From: G965267185 sp965267185
GTDB lineage: Bacteria; Pseudomonadota; Alphaproteobacteria; UBA6615
Reading direction: 5' to 3'
Length of the DNA: 64,000 nt
NCBI GenBank assembly: GCA_965267185.1
Contig: OZ253937.1
Span: 248,001-312,000 of the forward strand
Positions 26,059 through 35,139 of the stretch are shown in pieces. The notes under the pieces were generated by a model, which saw nothing but the letters and a program-made list of their open reading frames with translations, was not told the origin of the DNA and made no database searches. Made by a program: the position numbers and the translations under genes. The number at the start of each line of letters is the position of its first letter. Positions within the stretch are counted from its first letter, which is position 1.

Positions 26059-27195
26059 TTAGCGCAAATCGTCGAGGATGGCGGCGATGGCGTCGAGATG
26101 GGCGGCGCCGAAGGCGCGGGAGCGCTCGGGCGACCAGCCGAATTCCGGTTCGGGCTTGTCGGCATTGTCCTTGAACGGCATTTCCAAGGTCAGCGACAGG
26201 CAGCCGAACGTCTCGGCCACATAGTTGGCGCACATGGCGAGGTTTCCCTTGCCCGGCGGGCTTGCCGGGTAGCCATGCTCGGTTTGGAATTCGGGGCTGG
26301 CGGCCAGCAGCGCTGTATCGAAATCGGCCTGCAATGCCTTCTGCCGGTCGCTCAGCGAGGGGATGCCCATCATCCCAGCGAGGAAGTTGTAGGGCAGGGC
26401 CTCGTCGCCATGGACGTCGAGGCAGAAGTCGACGCCGGTTTCGTGCATGCGGCTCCGCACCAGGAACACCTCCGGGCTTTTGTCCATCGTGGGTTCGGCC
26501 CATTCCCGGTTGAGGTTAGCGCCCGCCGCGTTGGTGCGCAGATGGCCACGGCGCGAACCGTCCGGGTTCATGTTGGGCACGACGTAGAACACGGCCTTGT
26601 CGAGCAGCGTGCTCGCGACGTCGTCATCGGGGTCGATCAGCCGGTCGAGGAAACCCTCCATCCACCATTCGGCCATGGTCTCACCGGGATGTTGGCGCGC
26701 CACCGCCCAGCAGGTGCGCTTGTTAGGCGCAGGTTCGCCGATCTGCAACAGGTCCATATCCTGGCCGTCGAGGGTCTTGCCCAACACGGAAAGCGACACA
26801 CGCGGCGAGGCCTGCACCCGCGCGATCAAGTCGGCGTGGCGTTCCATCGTGTAGGGCGCGAAATAGGCGAACCAGACGGAATCGCTATCCGGCGTGTGCT
26901 CGACGGTGAGCACGCCGTCCTTGTAGGTGGTTGGCACACGCCGCCAGGTCTGCCGGTCGCTCGAGGCGACCGCGCGGTAGTCTTCCCAGCCCTTGGGGTA
27001 GGCGGCTTTGCCGGCGTTGACGATATGGAGCCGGCACGTTTCGCCGCGGGCACCGGTCAGCCGGAAGTAGAACCACTGATAGAAGTCCGACTGATTGTCT
27101 TTGAGAATTTCCAGCCGGATGTCGCCGGGGTTGTCGGCGGCGAGGCAGGCGATGTTGCCGCCGTCGAACGCGCTGCTGATGATCAGGGGAGGCAT
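26059..27195 (-). CDS. M14-family zinc carboxypeptidase (cytosolic carboxypeptidase-like)
   Basis: This 378-residue protein has an N-terminal beta-sandwich like that of cytosolic carboxypeptidases (about 1-110) and then the peptidase domain. Zinc ligands H169 and E172 are in RQHPGE, and H262 is in CLDVHGDE. The substrate-binding segment NPDGSRRGHLRTNAAGANLNREW is near 210, and the catalytic glutamate E338 is in LTLEMPF. Relatives remove C-terminal or side-chain amino acids such as glutamate. No signal peptide is seen, so it is cytoplasmic. It is a single gene between repeats. Confidence 0.9.
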   Translation of the reverse strand: MPPLIISSAFDGGNIACLAADNPGDIRLEILKDNQSDFYQWFYFRLTGARGETCRLHIVNAGKAAYPKGWEDYRAVASSDRQTWRRVPTTYKDGVLTVEHTPDSDSVWFAYFAPYTMERHADLIARVQASPRVSLSVLGKTLDGQDMDLLQIGEPAPNKRTCWAVARQHPGETMAEWWMEGFLDRLIDPDDDVASTLLDKAVFYVVPNMNPDGSRRGHLRTNAAGANLNREWAEPTMDKSPEVFLVRSRMHETGVDFCLDVHGDEALPYNFLAGMMGIPSLSDRQKALQADFDTALLAASPEFQTEHGYPASPPGKGNLAMCANYVAETFGCLSLTLEMPFKDNADKPEPEFGWSPERSRAFGAAHLDAIAAILDDLR

Positions 27196-27246
27196 CTAAG
27201 AACTTTCGGTTAGGGCACGTGTAACTCGTAACTAGCGAGGATAATA

Positions 27247-27294
27247 TCCTCACCCTTCGAGACGCGATCTCCGATCGCTCCTCAGGATGAGGAT
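27247..27294. repeat. Family A palindromic repeat, copy 1
   Basis: The element has a CCTCACCCTTCGAGACGC end and a GCTCCTCAGGATGAGG end around a short centre, so it can fold into a hairpin. The same two ends recur in opposite orientation in the next copy. Confidence 0.8.
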
Positions 27295-27311
27295 TTACAG
27301 AACCGTCACAT

Positions 27312-27360
27312 ACTCCTCATGCTGAGGAGCGAGTGCAAGCGAGCGTCTCGAAGCATGACG
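27312..27360. repeat. Family A palindromic repeat, copy 2
   Basis: The element runs CCTCATGCTGAGGAGC, then a GAG-loop-GCGAG inner stem, then GCGTCTCGAAGCATGA. It is inverted relative to copy 1, which lies only about 20 bases away, so the pair forms a larger symmetric structure just beyond the 3' end of the reductase gene at 27386. Confidence 0.8.
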
Positions 27361-27385
27361 CGGGTAAAGTGAGGTTCCTCGCGTT

Positions 27386-28438
27386 CTAGGGAATGATCCT
27401 GTCGTCGCGCAGCCGTTGCATCTGGCGCGTAATGGTGTCCTCGGTGTCGAGGGTCTTGTGCCAACCCGCGTGCCGCGCCTTGGTCATGCTCGACATCTGG
27501 TCGTACTCGTTGCCCAAGGCCCTGTCGAGATAGTCCCAACTGGTGAGCTCGTCCAGGGTGTAGGGCTGCAGGTCGTGGGCGGCGACGATCTCGGCCCACA
27601 CCGGTTCCTTGTCGGCCATCACCGCTTGCAGCGGCACGGTTTGGATTGGCCCTACTTCCATATCGAAAAACGCGGCGATGCGCGGCCACACCTGGTTCCA
27701 GCGAAAGAAGTCGCCATTGTTGATGTTGAAGGCCTCGTTGGCCGCCGCCGGATCGGTTGCCGCCCATGCCATCGCCTCGGCGAGCAGCCCGGTGTCGACC
27801 ATGTTGTACAGGCAGTTGTAGAAGCCGGGCTTGCCGGGCCAGCGCAGCGGCAGGCCGAGATGTTTCGAGATGGCGGCGTAGAGCACGATGCCGGTCATCA
27901 AATTCATCCGGCCGCCGATCGAGAAGCCCCAGATGCCGTGGGGCCGCAGCGCCGACCAGGTCCACGGTTTGCCTTCCTGCCGTTCGACGATCCAATCCTG
28001 CTGGGCGTGGTAGAAGTTTTCCGACACCGGCCGCGGGTCGTCCTCCTTGGCCGGCGTTTTGTAGGGGCCGAGATAGCTGCCGTACCATTTGGCGCCGTGC
28101 ATCAGCTGCACCCGCTCGAGGCCGTTCGCGACTGGCTCGACGACGTCCATCAGGTTGGCCAGCATCGCCACGTTCGGGGCGATTTCCGCCGCGATCGACT
28201 CCCCCGGCGCCAAGGCGCAGAAGAAGATATGGGATACGTCCGTGAGATCGCCGAGCTTGGCCGCGCAGTCGGCGGGGTCGTGCAGATCGACCGACAGAAA
28301 CGTGGCGTCGGTAGCGAAGTTCGGCGCGCGCCGCGACAGGCCGATGACGTCCCACTCCGGATCGTCCTCCAGATGTTCGACGATGGCGCGCCCGGTGATG
28401 CCGAGGGCGCCGGCGACCAATGCGGTTCGTTTAGCCAT
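27386..28438 (-). CDS. PRISE-type NAD(P)H-dependent reductase (SDR family), tandem copy 2
   Basis: This 350-residue atypical SDR begins ALVAGALGITGRAIVEHLEDDP and VIGLSRRAPNF, the signature of progesterone 5-beta-reductase/iridoid synthase-like enzymes. GAKWYG (lysine region) and NFYHAQQDW (tyrosine region) match the family motifs, but the second tyrosine of the usual NFYY is histidine here. Members reduce activated double bonds of enones. It follows its paralogue by 18 bases in the same direction, so they form an operon of a duplicated gene. Confidence 0.87.
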   Translation of the reverse strand: MAKRTALVAGALGITGRAIVEHLEDDPEWDVIGLSRRAPNFATDATFLSVDLHDPADCAAKLGDLTDVSHIFFCALAPGESIAAEIAPNVAMLANLMDVVEPVANGLERVQLMHGAKWYGSYLGPYKTPAKEDDPRPVSENFYHAQQDWIVERQEGKPWTWSALRPHGIWGFSIGGRMNLMTGIVLYAAISKHLGLPLRWPGKPGFYNCLYNMVDTGLLAEAMAWAATDPAAANEAFNINNGDFFRWNQVWPRIAAFFDMEVGPIQTVPLQAVMADKEPVWAEIVAAHDLQPYTLDELTSWDYLDRALGNEYDQMSSMTKARHAGWHKTLDTEDTITRQMQRLRDDRIIP

Positions 28439-28456
28439 AGATAGTCTCCGTTGCGC

Positions 28457-29506
28457 TCACGGGATAATCCGGTCCTTGCGCATCCGCTGCAATTGCTGGG
28501 TGATGCTGTCTTCGGTGTCGAGCACCTCGGTCCAGCCGGCTTGGCGGATCTTAGTCAGGCTCGACATTTGATCGAAGCCGTTGGCGAAGGCGTAGTCCAT
28601 GAACCGCCAGGTTGCCAGATCGGCGATGGTGTAGCGGCGCAGCTGATATTGCTCGCAGATTTCCGCCCACGCCAGTTCCTTGTCGGCCATCACCGTTTGC
28701 AGATGCACCGTTTGCACCGGTCCCACCTCCATGTCGAAGAAGTCGGCGATGTGCGGCCACAGATAGCGCCAGCGGCTGAAATCGCCGTTAGTGATGTTGT
28801 AGGCCTCGTTCGCCGCCGCTGGTGCGGTGGCCGCCCACACCATGGCGCGCGCCAGCAGCGCCACGTCGACGATTTGATAAACGCTGTCGTAGAGCGCCGG
28901 GTTACCGGGAAAGCGCAACGGCACGCCGGCATGCTTGGACAACGTGGCGTAGATCGCCAATGAGGTCAGCATGTTCATCTCGCTACCGACCGAGAATCCC
29001 CACACGCCATGGGGCCGCAACCCCGACCAGGTCCAGCGCTTGCCCTTCTGGCGTTCGACCAGCCAGTCCTGCTGGTCGTAGTAAAAATTCGGCGGCATGT
29101 GGCGCGGATCGTCTTCCTTGGCCGGTGTCTTATAGGGCGCGCCGAACTGCACGCCGTACCACTTGGCGCCCTGCATCAACTGGATGTGCTGCAGGCCGGA
29201 TGCCACCGGCTCGATGGTGTCGACCAGGTTGGTGAGCATCGCCAGATTAGGCGCGACTTCCTCGGCGAACGTCGCCCGGGCCGCATAGGGCGTAAAGAAA
29301 ATATGGGTGACGCCGGCAAGTCCGCCGAGTTTCGCTTCGCAGTCGGCGCGGTCGAGCAGGTCGACGGAGATGAACTCGGCCGAAGTTTCGAAATCGGGCG
29401 CGCGCCGCGACAAGCCGATCACCGACCAGCCGGGGTCGTCTTCCAGATGTTCGACCAGTGCGCGGCCGACGACGCCGAGCGCGCCGGCGATGAGAGCAGT
29501 TGCCAT
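28457..29506 (-). CDS. PRISE-type NAD(P)H-dependent reductase (SDR family), tandem copy 1
   Basis: This 349-residue paralogue of the downstream gene has nearly the same layout: ALIAGALGVVGRALVEHLEDDP, VIGLSRRAPDF, GAKWYG and NFYYDQQDWLVER. It keeps both tyrosines of NFYY and is thus the more canonical of the pair. Expected chemistry is NADPH-dependent 1,4-reduction of an enone. It is the first gene of the leftward pair and diverges from the FAD-linked oxidase, so the promoter should be within the roughly 100 bases before 29609. Confidence 0.88.
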   Translation of the reverse strand: MATALIAGALGVVGRALVEHLEDDPGWSVIGLSRRAPDFETSAEFISVDLLDRADCEAKLGGLAGVTHIFFTPYAARATFAEEVAPNLAMLTNLVDTIEPVASGLQHIQLMQGAKWYGVQFGAPYKTPAKEDDPRHMPPNFYYDQQDWLVERQKGKRWTWSGLRPHGVWGFSVGSEMNMLTSLAIYATLSKHAGVPLRFPGNPALYDSVYQIVDVALLARAMVWAATAPAAANEAYNITNGDFSRWRYLWPHIADFFDMEVGPVQTVHLQTVMADKELAWAEICEQYQLRRYTIADLATWRFMDYAFANGFDQMSSLTKIRQAGWTEVLDTEDSITQQLQRMRKDRIIP

Positions 29507-29608
29507 TGCGGCTATGTGTCCTCCCCGGTGGCATCTTGTTGAGCCGGCGCGATAGTATCAAGGCAAACGGATGGCGGCGAACGCCGCCGGATAAAAATAA
29601 AGGGGCGG

Positions 29609-31213
29609 ATGATGGCGAACCGGAAACTGAAATTCTGGGGCTGGGGCTTCGAAGATGCTGGCCTGACAGGCGAACAGACGATAGAGCTGCTGAACACCTT
29701 CGCCGACGGGTTCGGCATCCGGCCGACGAATGACGGCAAGTGGCCGGGCATCGATGACATTGCGCTCGCCGAACCGCGGCTGACGCCGCCGCAAAGCCTG
29801 GCGACCATCTGCCGGAGCGACCCGTTCGAACGCATTCTCCACAGCTTTGGCCAGTCGCAGCCGGACTCGATCCGTATCTTCAATCGCGACTACACCCACG
29901 CGCCCGACGTGGTCGCCTATCCCAGCAATGCCGACGATATCCGCGCGATCTACGATTGGGCCGGCGAGGCGGGTGCCGCAGTCATTCCCTATGGCGGCGG
30001 GTCGTCGGTCGTCGGCGGCGTCACCCCCGACGTCGGCGACGGTTACGCCGGTACGGTGACGGTGAACATGGCGCGTCTCAACAAGGTCTTAGAAGTCGAT
30101 GAAGTCTCCCGCGCGGCCCGCATCCAGGGCGGCGCGTTCGGGCCCGAGTTGGAAGCGCAACTCAAGCCCCATGGGCTCACCCTGCGCCACTTCCCCCAAT
30201 CCTTCGAGCAGTCGACCTTGGGCGGTTGGATCGCGACGCGATCGGGCGGCCACTTCGCCACCCTCTATACCCATATCGACGATCTGGTGGAGAACATCAC
30301 CACGGTAACGCCCGCCGGCCGCATTCACTCGCGCCGTTTGCCGGGCACCGGCGCGGGGCCGAGCCCCGACCGTTTCATGATGGGGGCGGAAGGCGCGCTT
30401 GGCATCATCACCGAAGCTTGGGTGCGGCTGCAGGGCCGGCCCACGTTCAAGGCGACTGCCGGCTTCCGGTTCACCGATTTCTTCGATGCCGCCCGCGCCG
30501 TGCGCGCTGTTTCCCAGGCCGGCCTGTTCCCGGCCAATGTGCGCATCGTCGACGGTGTCGAGCTGCAGGTGAACGGCGCCGGCGACGGCTCGTTCACGCT
30601 GATGGTGGTGTCGTTTGAATCGTCAGACCATCCGGTCGATGCGTGGATGACGCGGGCCGAGCAGTGCTGCCTCGACCATGGCGGCGAGGTCGATGTCGAC
30701 TGGCGCGATAATCCCGACGCCAATCTACAAGGCGCGGTCGGCGCGTGGCGCACCGCGTTCATCCGCATGCCCTACAATCGCGAGCAGCTGACGCCGCGCG
30801 GCATTATTTCCGACACGTTCGAAACCGCGACCACGTGGGACAATTTCGAAAATTTCTATCACGCCATCAAGGAAGCGACGGCGAACGCGGTGCGCGACGT
30901 CACCGGCAAGGAAGGCGCGGTGTCGTGCCGCTTCAGCCACTCTTATCCCGATGGGCCCGCGCCCTATTTCGCCTTCCACGGCGAGGGCAATCCCGGCGGC
31001 ATGCTCGAACAGTGGCAGGCGATCAAGGACGCGGCGTCCGACGCCCTCATCGCCAATGGCGGCACCATCACCCACCACCACGCGGTCGGCCGCGACCATC
31101 AGAAATGGTACGAGCAGCAGCGCCCGCCGCTGTTCGGCGACGTGCTGGCCGATGCCAAGCGCCGCCTTGACCCCAAGGGGATCCTCAATCCGGGCGTGGT
31201 GGTTCGCCATTGA
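29609..31213 (+). CDS. FAD-binding oxidoreductase, VAO/alkyldihydroxyacetonephosphate synthase-like
   Basis: This 534-residue flavoprotein has the p-cresol methylhydroxylase-type FAD domain: PDVVAYPSNADDIRAIYDWAGEAGAAVIPYGGGSSVVGGV near residue 100, then FPQSFEQSTLGGWIATRSGGHFATLYTHIDDLV. A cap domain follows, and the end LDPKGILNPGVVV is typical. The plasmalogen-pathway enzyme and glycolate or lactate oxidase subunits share this plan. It lies about 117 bases before malate synthase G. An alpha-hydroxy acid oxidase supplying glyoxylate is possible but unproven. Confidence 0.87.
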   Translation: MMANRKLKFWGWGFEDAGLTGEQTIELLNTFADGFGIRPTNDGKWPGIDDIALAEPRLTPPQSLATICRSDPFERILHSFGQSQPDSIRIFNRDYTHAPDVVAYPSNADDIRAIYDWAGEAGAAVIPYGGGSSVVGGVTPDVGDGYAGTVTVNMARLNKVLEVDEVSRAARIQGGAFGPELEAQLKPHGLTLRHFPQSFEQSTLGGWIATRSGGHFATLYTHIDDLVENITTVTPAGRIHSRRLPGTGAGPSPDRFMMGAEGALGIITEAWVRLQGRPTFKATAGFRFTDFFDAARAVRAVSQAGLFPANVRIVDGVELQVNGAGDGSFTLMVVSFESSDHPVDAWMTRAEQCCLDHGGEVDVDWRDNPDANLQGAVGAWRTAFIRMPYNREQLTPRGIISDTFETATTWDNFENFYHAIKEATANAVRDVTGKEGAVSCRFSHSYPDGPAPYFAFHGEGNPGGMLEQWQAIKDAASDALIANGGTITHHHAVGRDHQKWYEQQRPPLFGDVLADAKRRLDPKGILNPGVVVRH

Positions 31214-31330
31214 CGGGAAATTCGCCGAAAGTCGATTTGACTCCGGCGCTCGAAAGTTGGATCACATTTAGCAAGAACCTAATGCGCGCCGTTTCAGTGC
31301 GCCAATCGATAGATGTTGGGGAGAAGAGGT

Positions 31331-33508
31331 ATGACCGAGCGGATTGCGGCCGGTGGGCTCCAGGTCGACAAAGAACTGTACGATTTCATCAACGACGAGG
31401 CGCTGCCGGGCACCGGTGTCGACCGAGACGCGTTCTGGTCGAGCTTCGACAGCCTGATCCACGATCTGGCGCCACGCAATCGCGAGCTGCTGGCGGCGCG
31501 CGACGATCTGCAAGCCAAGATCGATGCTTGGTATCAGGAACACCGCGACCAGGCGACGGACGTGGAGGCCCTCAAATCGTTCCTCCAGGAGATCGGCTAT
31601 CTGGTGCCTGTGGGCGGCGACTTCACGGTGGCCACGGCGAATGTCGATCCCGAGATCGCGGCGATCGCCGGGCCGCAGCTCGTCGTGCCGGTGACCAACG
31701 CGCGCTATTCGCTCAACGCCGCCAATGCGCGCTGGGGCAGCCTCTACGATGCGCTCTATGGCACCGACGCGATCTCCGAAGACGGCGGGGCCGAACGCGC
31801 CGGCGGCTATAACGAAGTGCGCGGCGCACGTGTGATCGCGTTTGCGCGCGACTTCCTCGATTCCGCCGCGCCGCTCGCCAGCGGCTCTCACAAAGATGCC
31901 ACGGGCTATGCGGTCGCCGACGGTGCGCTCGCCGTGACCTTGGCCGATGGCAGCACATCCGGACTCAGCGACGGCGCGCAGTTTGCCGGCTACCGCGGCG
32001 ATGCGGCATCGCCGTCCGCCGTTTTGCTCACGAATAACGGCTTGCACTTCGAGATTACCGTCGACCGCGGCCATCCCATTGGCGGCGACGATGCCGCCGG
32101 GGTCAGCGACGTGGTGCTCGAAGCGGCGATGACCACCATTATGGACTGCGAAGATTCCGTCGCCACGGTCGACGCCGAGGACAAGGTGGTCGCGTACCGC
32201 AACTGGCTCGGCCTGATGAAAGGCGATCTGAAAGACAGTTTCGAGAAGGGCGGCCAGATGGTCGACCGCGCGCTCAATCCCGACCGCGAATACACCGCGC
32301 CGGACGGCTCGGCGCTGTCGCTGCAGGGCCGCAGCTTGATGCTGATCCGCAATGTCGGCCATCTGATGACCAACCCGGCGATCCTCGACAAGGATGGCAA
32401 CGAAGCGCCGGAAGGCATTCTCGACGCGATGATTACCTCGATGATCGCGATCCACGATTTGAAAGGCTCCGGCGCGTTCAAGAACAGCCGTGCCGGGTCG
32501 GTCTACATCGTGAAGCCGAAGATGCACGGGCCGGAAGAAGTGGCGTTTACCGATCAGATCTTCTCCCAGGTCGAAGACGCGCTCGGCCTCGACCGGCACA
32601 CGCTGAAGATCGGCATCATGGATGAGGAGCGGCGCACGACGGTGAACCTCAAGGAGTGCATCCGCGCCGCCAAGGACCGGGTGTTCTTCATCAACACCGG
32701 CTTCCTCGACCGCACCGGCGACGAGATGCACACGGCCATGGAAGCGGGCCCGATGATCCGCAAGGCAGACATGAAAGCAGCGGTGTGGATCCAGACGTAC
32801 GAGGATTGGAACGTCGACACCGGCCTCGAATGCGGTCTGCCGGGCCATGCCCAGATCGGCAAGGGAATGTGGGCCATGCCCGATCTGATGGCCGACATGC
32901 TGGAGCAGAAGATCGGCCATCCGAACGCGGGCGCCAACACGGCCTGGGTGCCGTCACCCACCGCCGCGACGCTCCACGCCACCCACTACCACCAGGTCGA
33001 TGTGGCGGCGCGGCAGGACGAGCTCAAATCGCGCGCCCATGCCGAGCTCGACAATATCCTCACCATTCCCCTGGCCGAGCGTCCGAACTGGCCGGCGAAC
33101 GAAGTTCAGCAGGAGTTGGACAACAACGCCCAGGGTATCCTCGGCTATGTGGTGCGCTGGATCGACCAAGGCGTCGGCTGCTCGAAGGTACCCGACATCA
33201 ACGATGTCGGGTTGATGGAAGACCGCGCGACCTTGCGCATTTCCAGCCAGCACATCGCCAACTGGCTGCGCCATGGCGTGTGCAGCGAAGAGCAGGTGCG
33301 CGAGACCATGCAACGCATGGCCGCCGTGGTCGACGGGCAAAACGCCGGCGATCCGTTGTATCGGCCGATGGCGCCTAACTTCGACGATAGCGTCGCCTTC
33401 CAGGCGGCGTGCGATCTGGTGTTCAAGGGCCGCGAACAGCCCAACGGCTACACCGAGCCGATCCTGCATGCCCGCCGCCAGGAAGCGAAAGCCAAGTTCG
33501 GCGGGTGA
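31331..33508 (+). CDS. glcB: Malate synthase G
   Basis: This enzyme of 725 residues (the usual size for isoform G, 723) condenses glyoxylate with acetyl-CoA to malate. Signatures include NARYSLNAANARWGSLYDALYGTDAI, TTIMDCEDSVATVDAEDK, IGIMDEERRTTVNL with the catalytic arginine, FINTGFLDRTGDEMHTAMEAG, and EDRATLRISSQHIANWLRHG with the catalytic aspartate. I chose the ATG at 31331. Isocitrate lyase is not in the window, so glyoxylate might come from glycolate or other routes. Confidence 0.97.
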   Translation: MTERIAAGGLQVDKELYDFINDEALPGTGVDRDAFWSSFDSLIHDLAPRNRELLAARDDLQAKIDAWYQEHRDQATDVEALKSFLQEIGYLVPVGGDFTVATANVDPEIAAIAGPQLVVPVTNARYSLNAANARWGSLYDALYGTDAISEDGGAERAGGYNEVRGARVIAFARDFLDSAAPLASGSHKDATGYAVADGALAVTLADGSTSGLSDGAQFAGYRGDAASPSAVLLTNNGLHFEITVDRGHPIGGDDAAGVSDVVLEAAMTTIMDCEDSVATVDAEDKVVAYRNWLGLMKGDLKDSFEKGGQMVDRALNPDREYTAPDGSALSLQGRSLMLIRNVGHLMTNPAILDKDGNEAPEGILDAMITSMIAIHDLKGSGAFKNSRAGSVYIVKPKMHGPEEVAFTDQIFSQVEDALGLDRHTLKIGIMDEERRTTVNLKECIRAAKDRVFFINTGFLDRTGDEMHTAMEAGPMIRKADMKAAVWIQTYEDWNVDTGLECGLPGHAQIGKGMWAMPDLMADMLEQKIGHPNAGANTAWVPSPTAATLHATHYHQVDVAARQDELKSRAHAELDNILTIPLAERPNWPANEVQQELDNNAQGILGYVVRWIDQGVGCSKVPDINDVGLMEDRATLRISSQHIANWLRHGVCSEEQVRETMQRMAAVVDGQNAGDPLYRPMAPNFDDSVAFQAACDLVFKGREQPNGYTEPILHARRQEAKAKFGG

Positions 33509-33516
33509 GTACCTTT

Positions 33517-33557
33517 CACCCTTCGAGACGGGCCTAACGGCCCTCCTCAGGGTGAGG
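33517..33557. repeat. Family A palindromic repeat, copy 3
   Basis: CACCCTTCGAGACGGGCC, a TAAC centre, then GGCCCTCCTCAGGGTGAGG form a hairpin 9 bases after the malate synthase stop. It is continuous with a family C element. Confidence 0.82.
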
Positions 33558-33558
33558 C

Positions 33559-33604
33559 TGCGGGCCGGACCGTCGTGCAACAGCGCGGCGCAAGTCGGCC
33601 CGCA
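33559..33604. repeat. Family C palindromic repeat
   Basis: The outer arms TGCGGGCC (33559-33566) and GGCCCGCA (33597-33604) pair perfectly. The inner part reads CCGTCGTGC...GCGCGGCGCAAGT. The same inner sequence occurs near 26024 and, inverted, near 43374. Confidence 0.8.
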
Positions 33605-33655
33605 GATTCTTATATTTCGGCTAGCTTACGCCACGTCACTGGCGTGACGGTCTAG

Positions 33656-33703
33656 CCTCAATCATGCTGAGGAGCCGCGAAGCGGCGTCTCGAAGTATGA
33701 GGG
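33656..33703. repeat. Family A palindromic repeat, copy 4
   Basis: CCTCAATCATGCTGAGGAGCCGC and GCGGCGTCTCGAAGTATGAGG flank a GAA centre. It is inverted relative to copy 3 and lies 75 bases before the secreted hydrolase gene. Confidence 0.82.
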
Positions 33704-33777
33704 CTGTCCCCATTCGGTTGGCTAATTCGTTGAAAGCGCCGTATGCGGTCCCCATGTTTTGGGTAATGGATAGGCCT

Positions 33778-34776
33778 ATGCATATCCGTACACGGGCACG
33801 CGCGGCGCTTTTCGGTGCTTTCGCGACGTTCGCTGTCACGCTGAGCGCTGTAGTTGCGGCGCCCCCGGCGTTTGCCGAGCCGAAAGTTTCCATACCGCAA
33901 AGCGCCCGCAACGCCTCCGCGGAGTGGGAGAAATTTCTGCGCGACGGCGAGCTCGACGCCGAACGTGTGGAAAGCGCCTACGCTAGCGTTCTCGAGGAGT
34001 TACGCGGTTACAGGGTCGTCGTCGTCCCGTCTTACCTCAGCGATCTGCTAATCGAGGCCGACGACGCAGGGCTCGCCGATTATTTCCGCTCGCAGGTCGA
34101 AGCGTTGAAAGCCGACGGCATCAATGTCGAGGTCGCGCCGGTCGACACCGAGGAGAGCGTTGCCGAAAACGGCCGTCGCCTGGCCGCCCATATTGCCAAG
34201 AGCCCGCGTCCGGTGTGCATCATTTCCCACAGCAAGGGCGGCCTCGATACGCTGGAGTTTCTCTTGCGCGCGGAGCCCGAATATCGCCGCCAGGTCGCGT
34301 GCTGGGTGGCGCTGCAAGCGCCGTTTGCCGGCTCGCCGGTGGCCGATCTGATCGTCGACGAGGAATGGACCCGCGGCATCACCGACCCGCTGCTGCGCGC
34401 GCTCGGCGGGAGTGCGCAATCGCTCGACGATTTGACCGTGGATGTGCGCACAAAATACATGAGTAAAAATGCCAAAGCCGTTGAATCGATTACGAGATCG
34501 ATGCCAATCGTTGCGGTTGCCACTTATGTCGACGGGTCGCGCACACCGTCGCTCCATTTCGCGCCGACGCAGCGCTGGATGGAGGAGCAGGGCTTGGCGA
34601 ACGACGGTTTGGTGAACCTTGAATCGGCGGTTCTGCCCGGCGCGCGCTACATCGTCTTGCCCGGCCTCGACCATACCGACACGGTCGCCAAGAAAGCCAT
34701 TCTGGGCAATCCTCTCGACCGCGTTCTGCTGTGGAAATCGCTGCTTTATTTGGCGCTCAGCGACCGCCCGACTTAG
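33778..34776 (+). CDS. Exported alpha/beta-hydrolase (lipase-like)
   Basis: This protein of about 332 residues has an N-terminal signal peptide (about 1-30, ending PPAFA). The alpha/beta-hydrolase fold has its nucleophile elbow in IISHSKGGLDTLEF near residue 145: SHSKG, where the first glycine of GxSxG is serine. A probable catalytic histidine lies in LPGLDHTDTV near 305. I chose the ATG at 33778 because it gives a proper signal peptide. Likely a periplasmic or secreted esterase; substrate unknown. Its last 20 bases overlap the convergent TfoX-like gene. Confidence 0.78.
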   Translation: MHIRTRARAALFGAFATFAVTLSAVVAAPPAFAEPKVSIPQSARNASAEWEKFLRDGELDAERVESAYASVLEELRGYRVVVVPSYLSDLLIEADDAGLADYFRSQVEALKADGINVEVAPVDTEESVAENGRRLAAHIAKSPRPVCIISHSKGGLDTLEFLLRAEPEYRRQVACWVALQAPFAGSPVADLIVDEEWTRGITDPLLRALGGSAQSLDDLTVDVRTKYMSKNAKAVESITRSMPIVAVATYVDGSRTPSLHFAPTQRWMEEQGLANDGLVNLESAVLPGARYIVLPGLDHTDTVAKKAILGNPLDRVLLWKSLLYLALSDRPT

Positions 34777-35131
34777 CCTTTTTACGTGGCTTCGGCAGCG
34801 TGAGAGCGTAGCCGACGCTTTTGCCGATCCAATCGGAAAGCGCGGCGGGGTCGCCGGCGATATCGTCCGGTACAACGACATAGTCCTTCTTGACCGGGGC
34901 TTTCGGAAAATACTGCAAGGAACGTCCGCCCAGCGCACGCAAATCGGCGCAATCGGCCTCCGCAAGTTTTAAGGCCAGCCCGGCGGGTGTTAGGCTCATG
35001 AATATACGGCCATCGGCGTAAGCCGCCGCACCGCTGAAGAAGTGCCGCGCCTCGATGACGGCGCTGTCTCTCGCGCTTGCCCGTAAACTATCCAACAGCG
35101 TTTCCAGTTCCTGCAGATAGCGATCGACCAT
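34757..35131 (-). CDS. TfoX N-terminal domain protein
   Basis: This 124-residue protein resembles the N-terminal domain shared with the competence regulator TfoX/Sxy: ARHFFSGAAAYADGRIFMSLTPAGLALKLAE, DLRALGGRSLQYFPKAPVKKDYVVVPDDI and a basic tail KPRKKAKSGGR. Single-domain members are widespread in proteobacteria and their function is mostly unknown. The ATG at 35131 lies 8 bases after the LysR-type gene, so the pair forms an operon. Confidence 0.85.
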   Translation of the reverse strand: MVDRYLQELETLLDSLRASARDSAVIEARHFFSGAAAYADGRIFMSLTPAGLALKLAEADCADLRALGGRSLQYFPKAPVKKDYVVVPDDIAGDPAALSDWIGKSVGYALTLPKPRKKAKSGGR

Positions 35132-35139
35132 AGCCCCGC

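Noticed and set aside
26885..27253. Arginine-rich frames overlapping the M14 carboxypeptidase and the PRISE genes
   Set aside because: Extremely Arg/Pro/Ala-rich frameshift products of GC-rich genes, without motifs or ribosome-binding sites.
31268..32920. Very long open frame on the strand opposite malate synthase G
   Set aside because: High GC in the third codon position opens antisense frames. The + strand protein has all catalytic motifs of malate synthase G, while the antisense product shows no recognisable domain.
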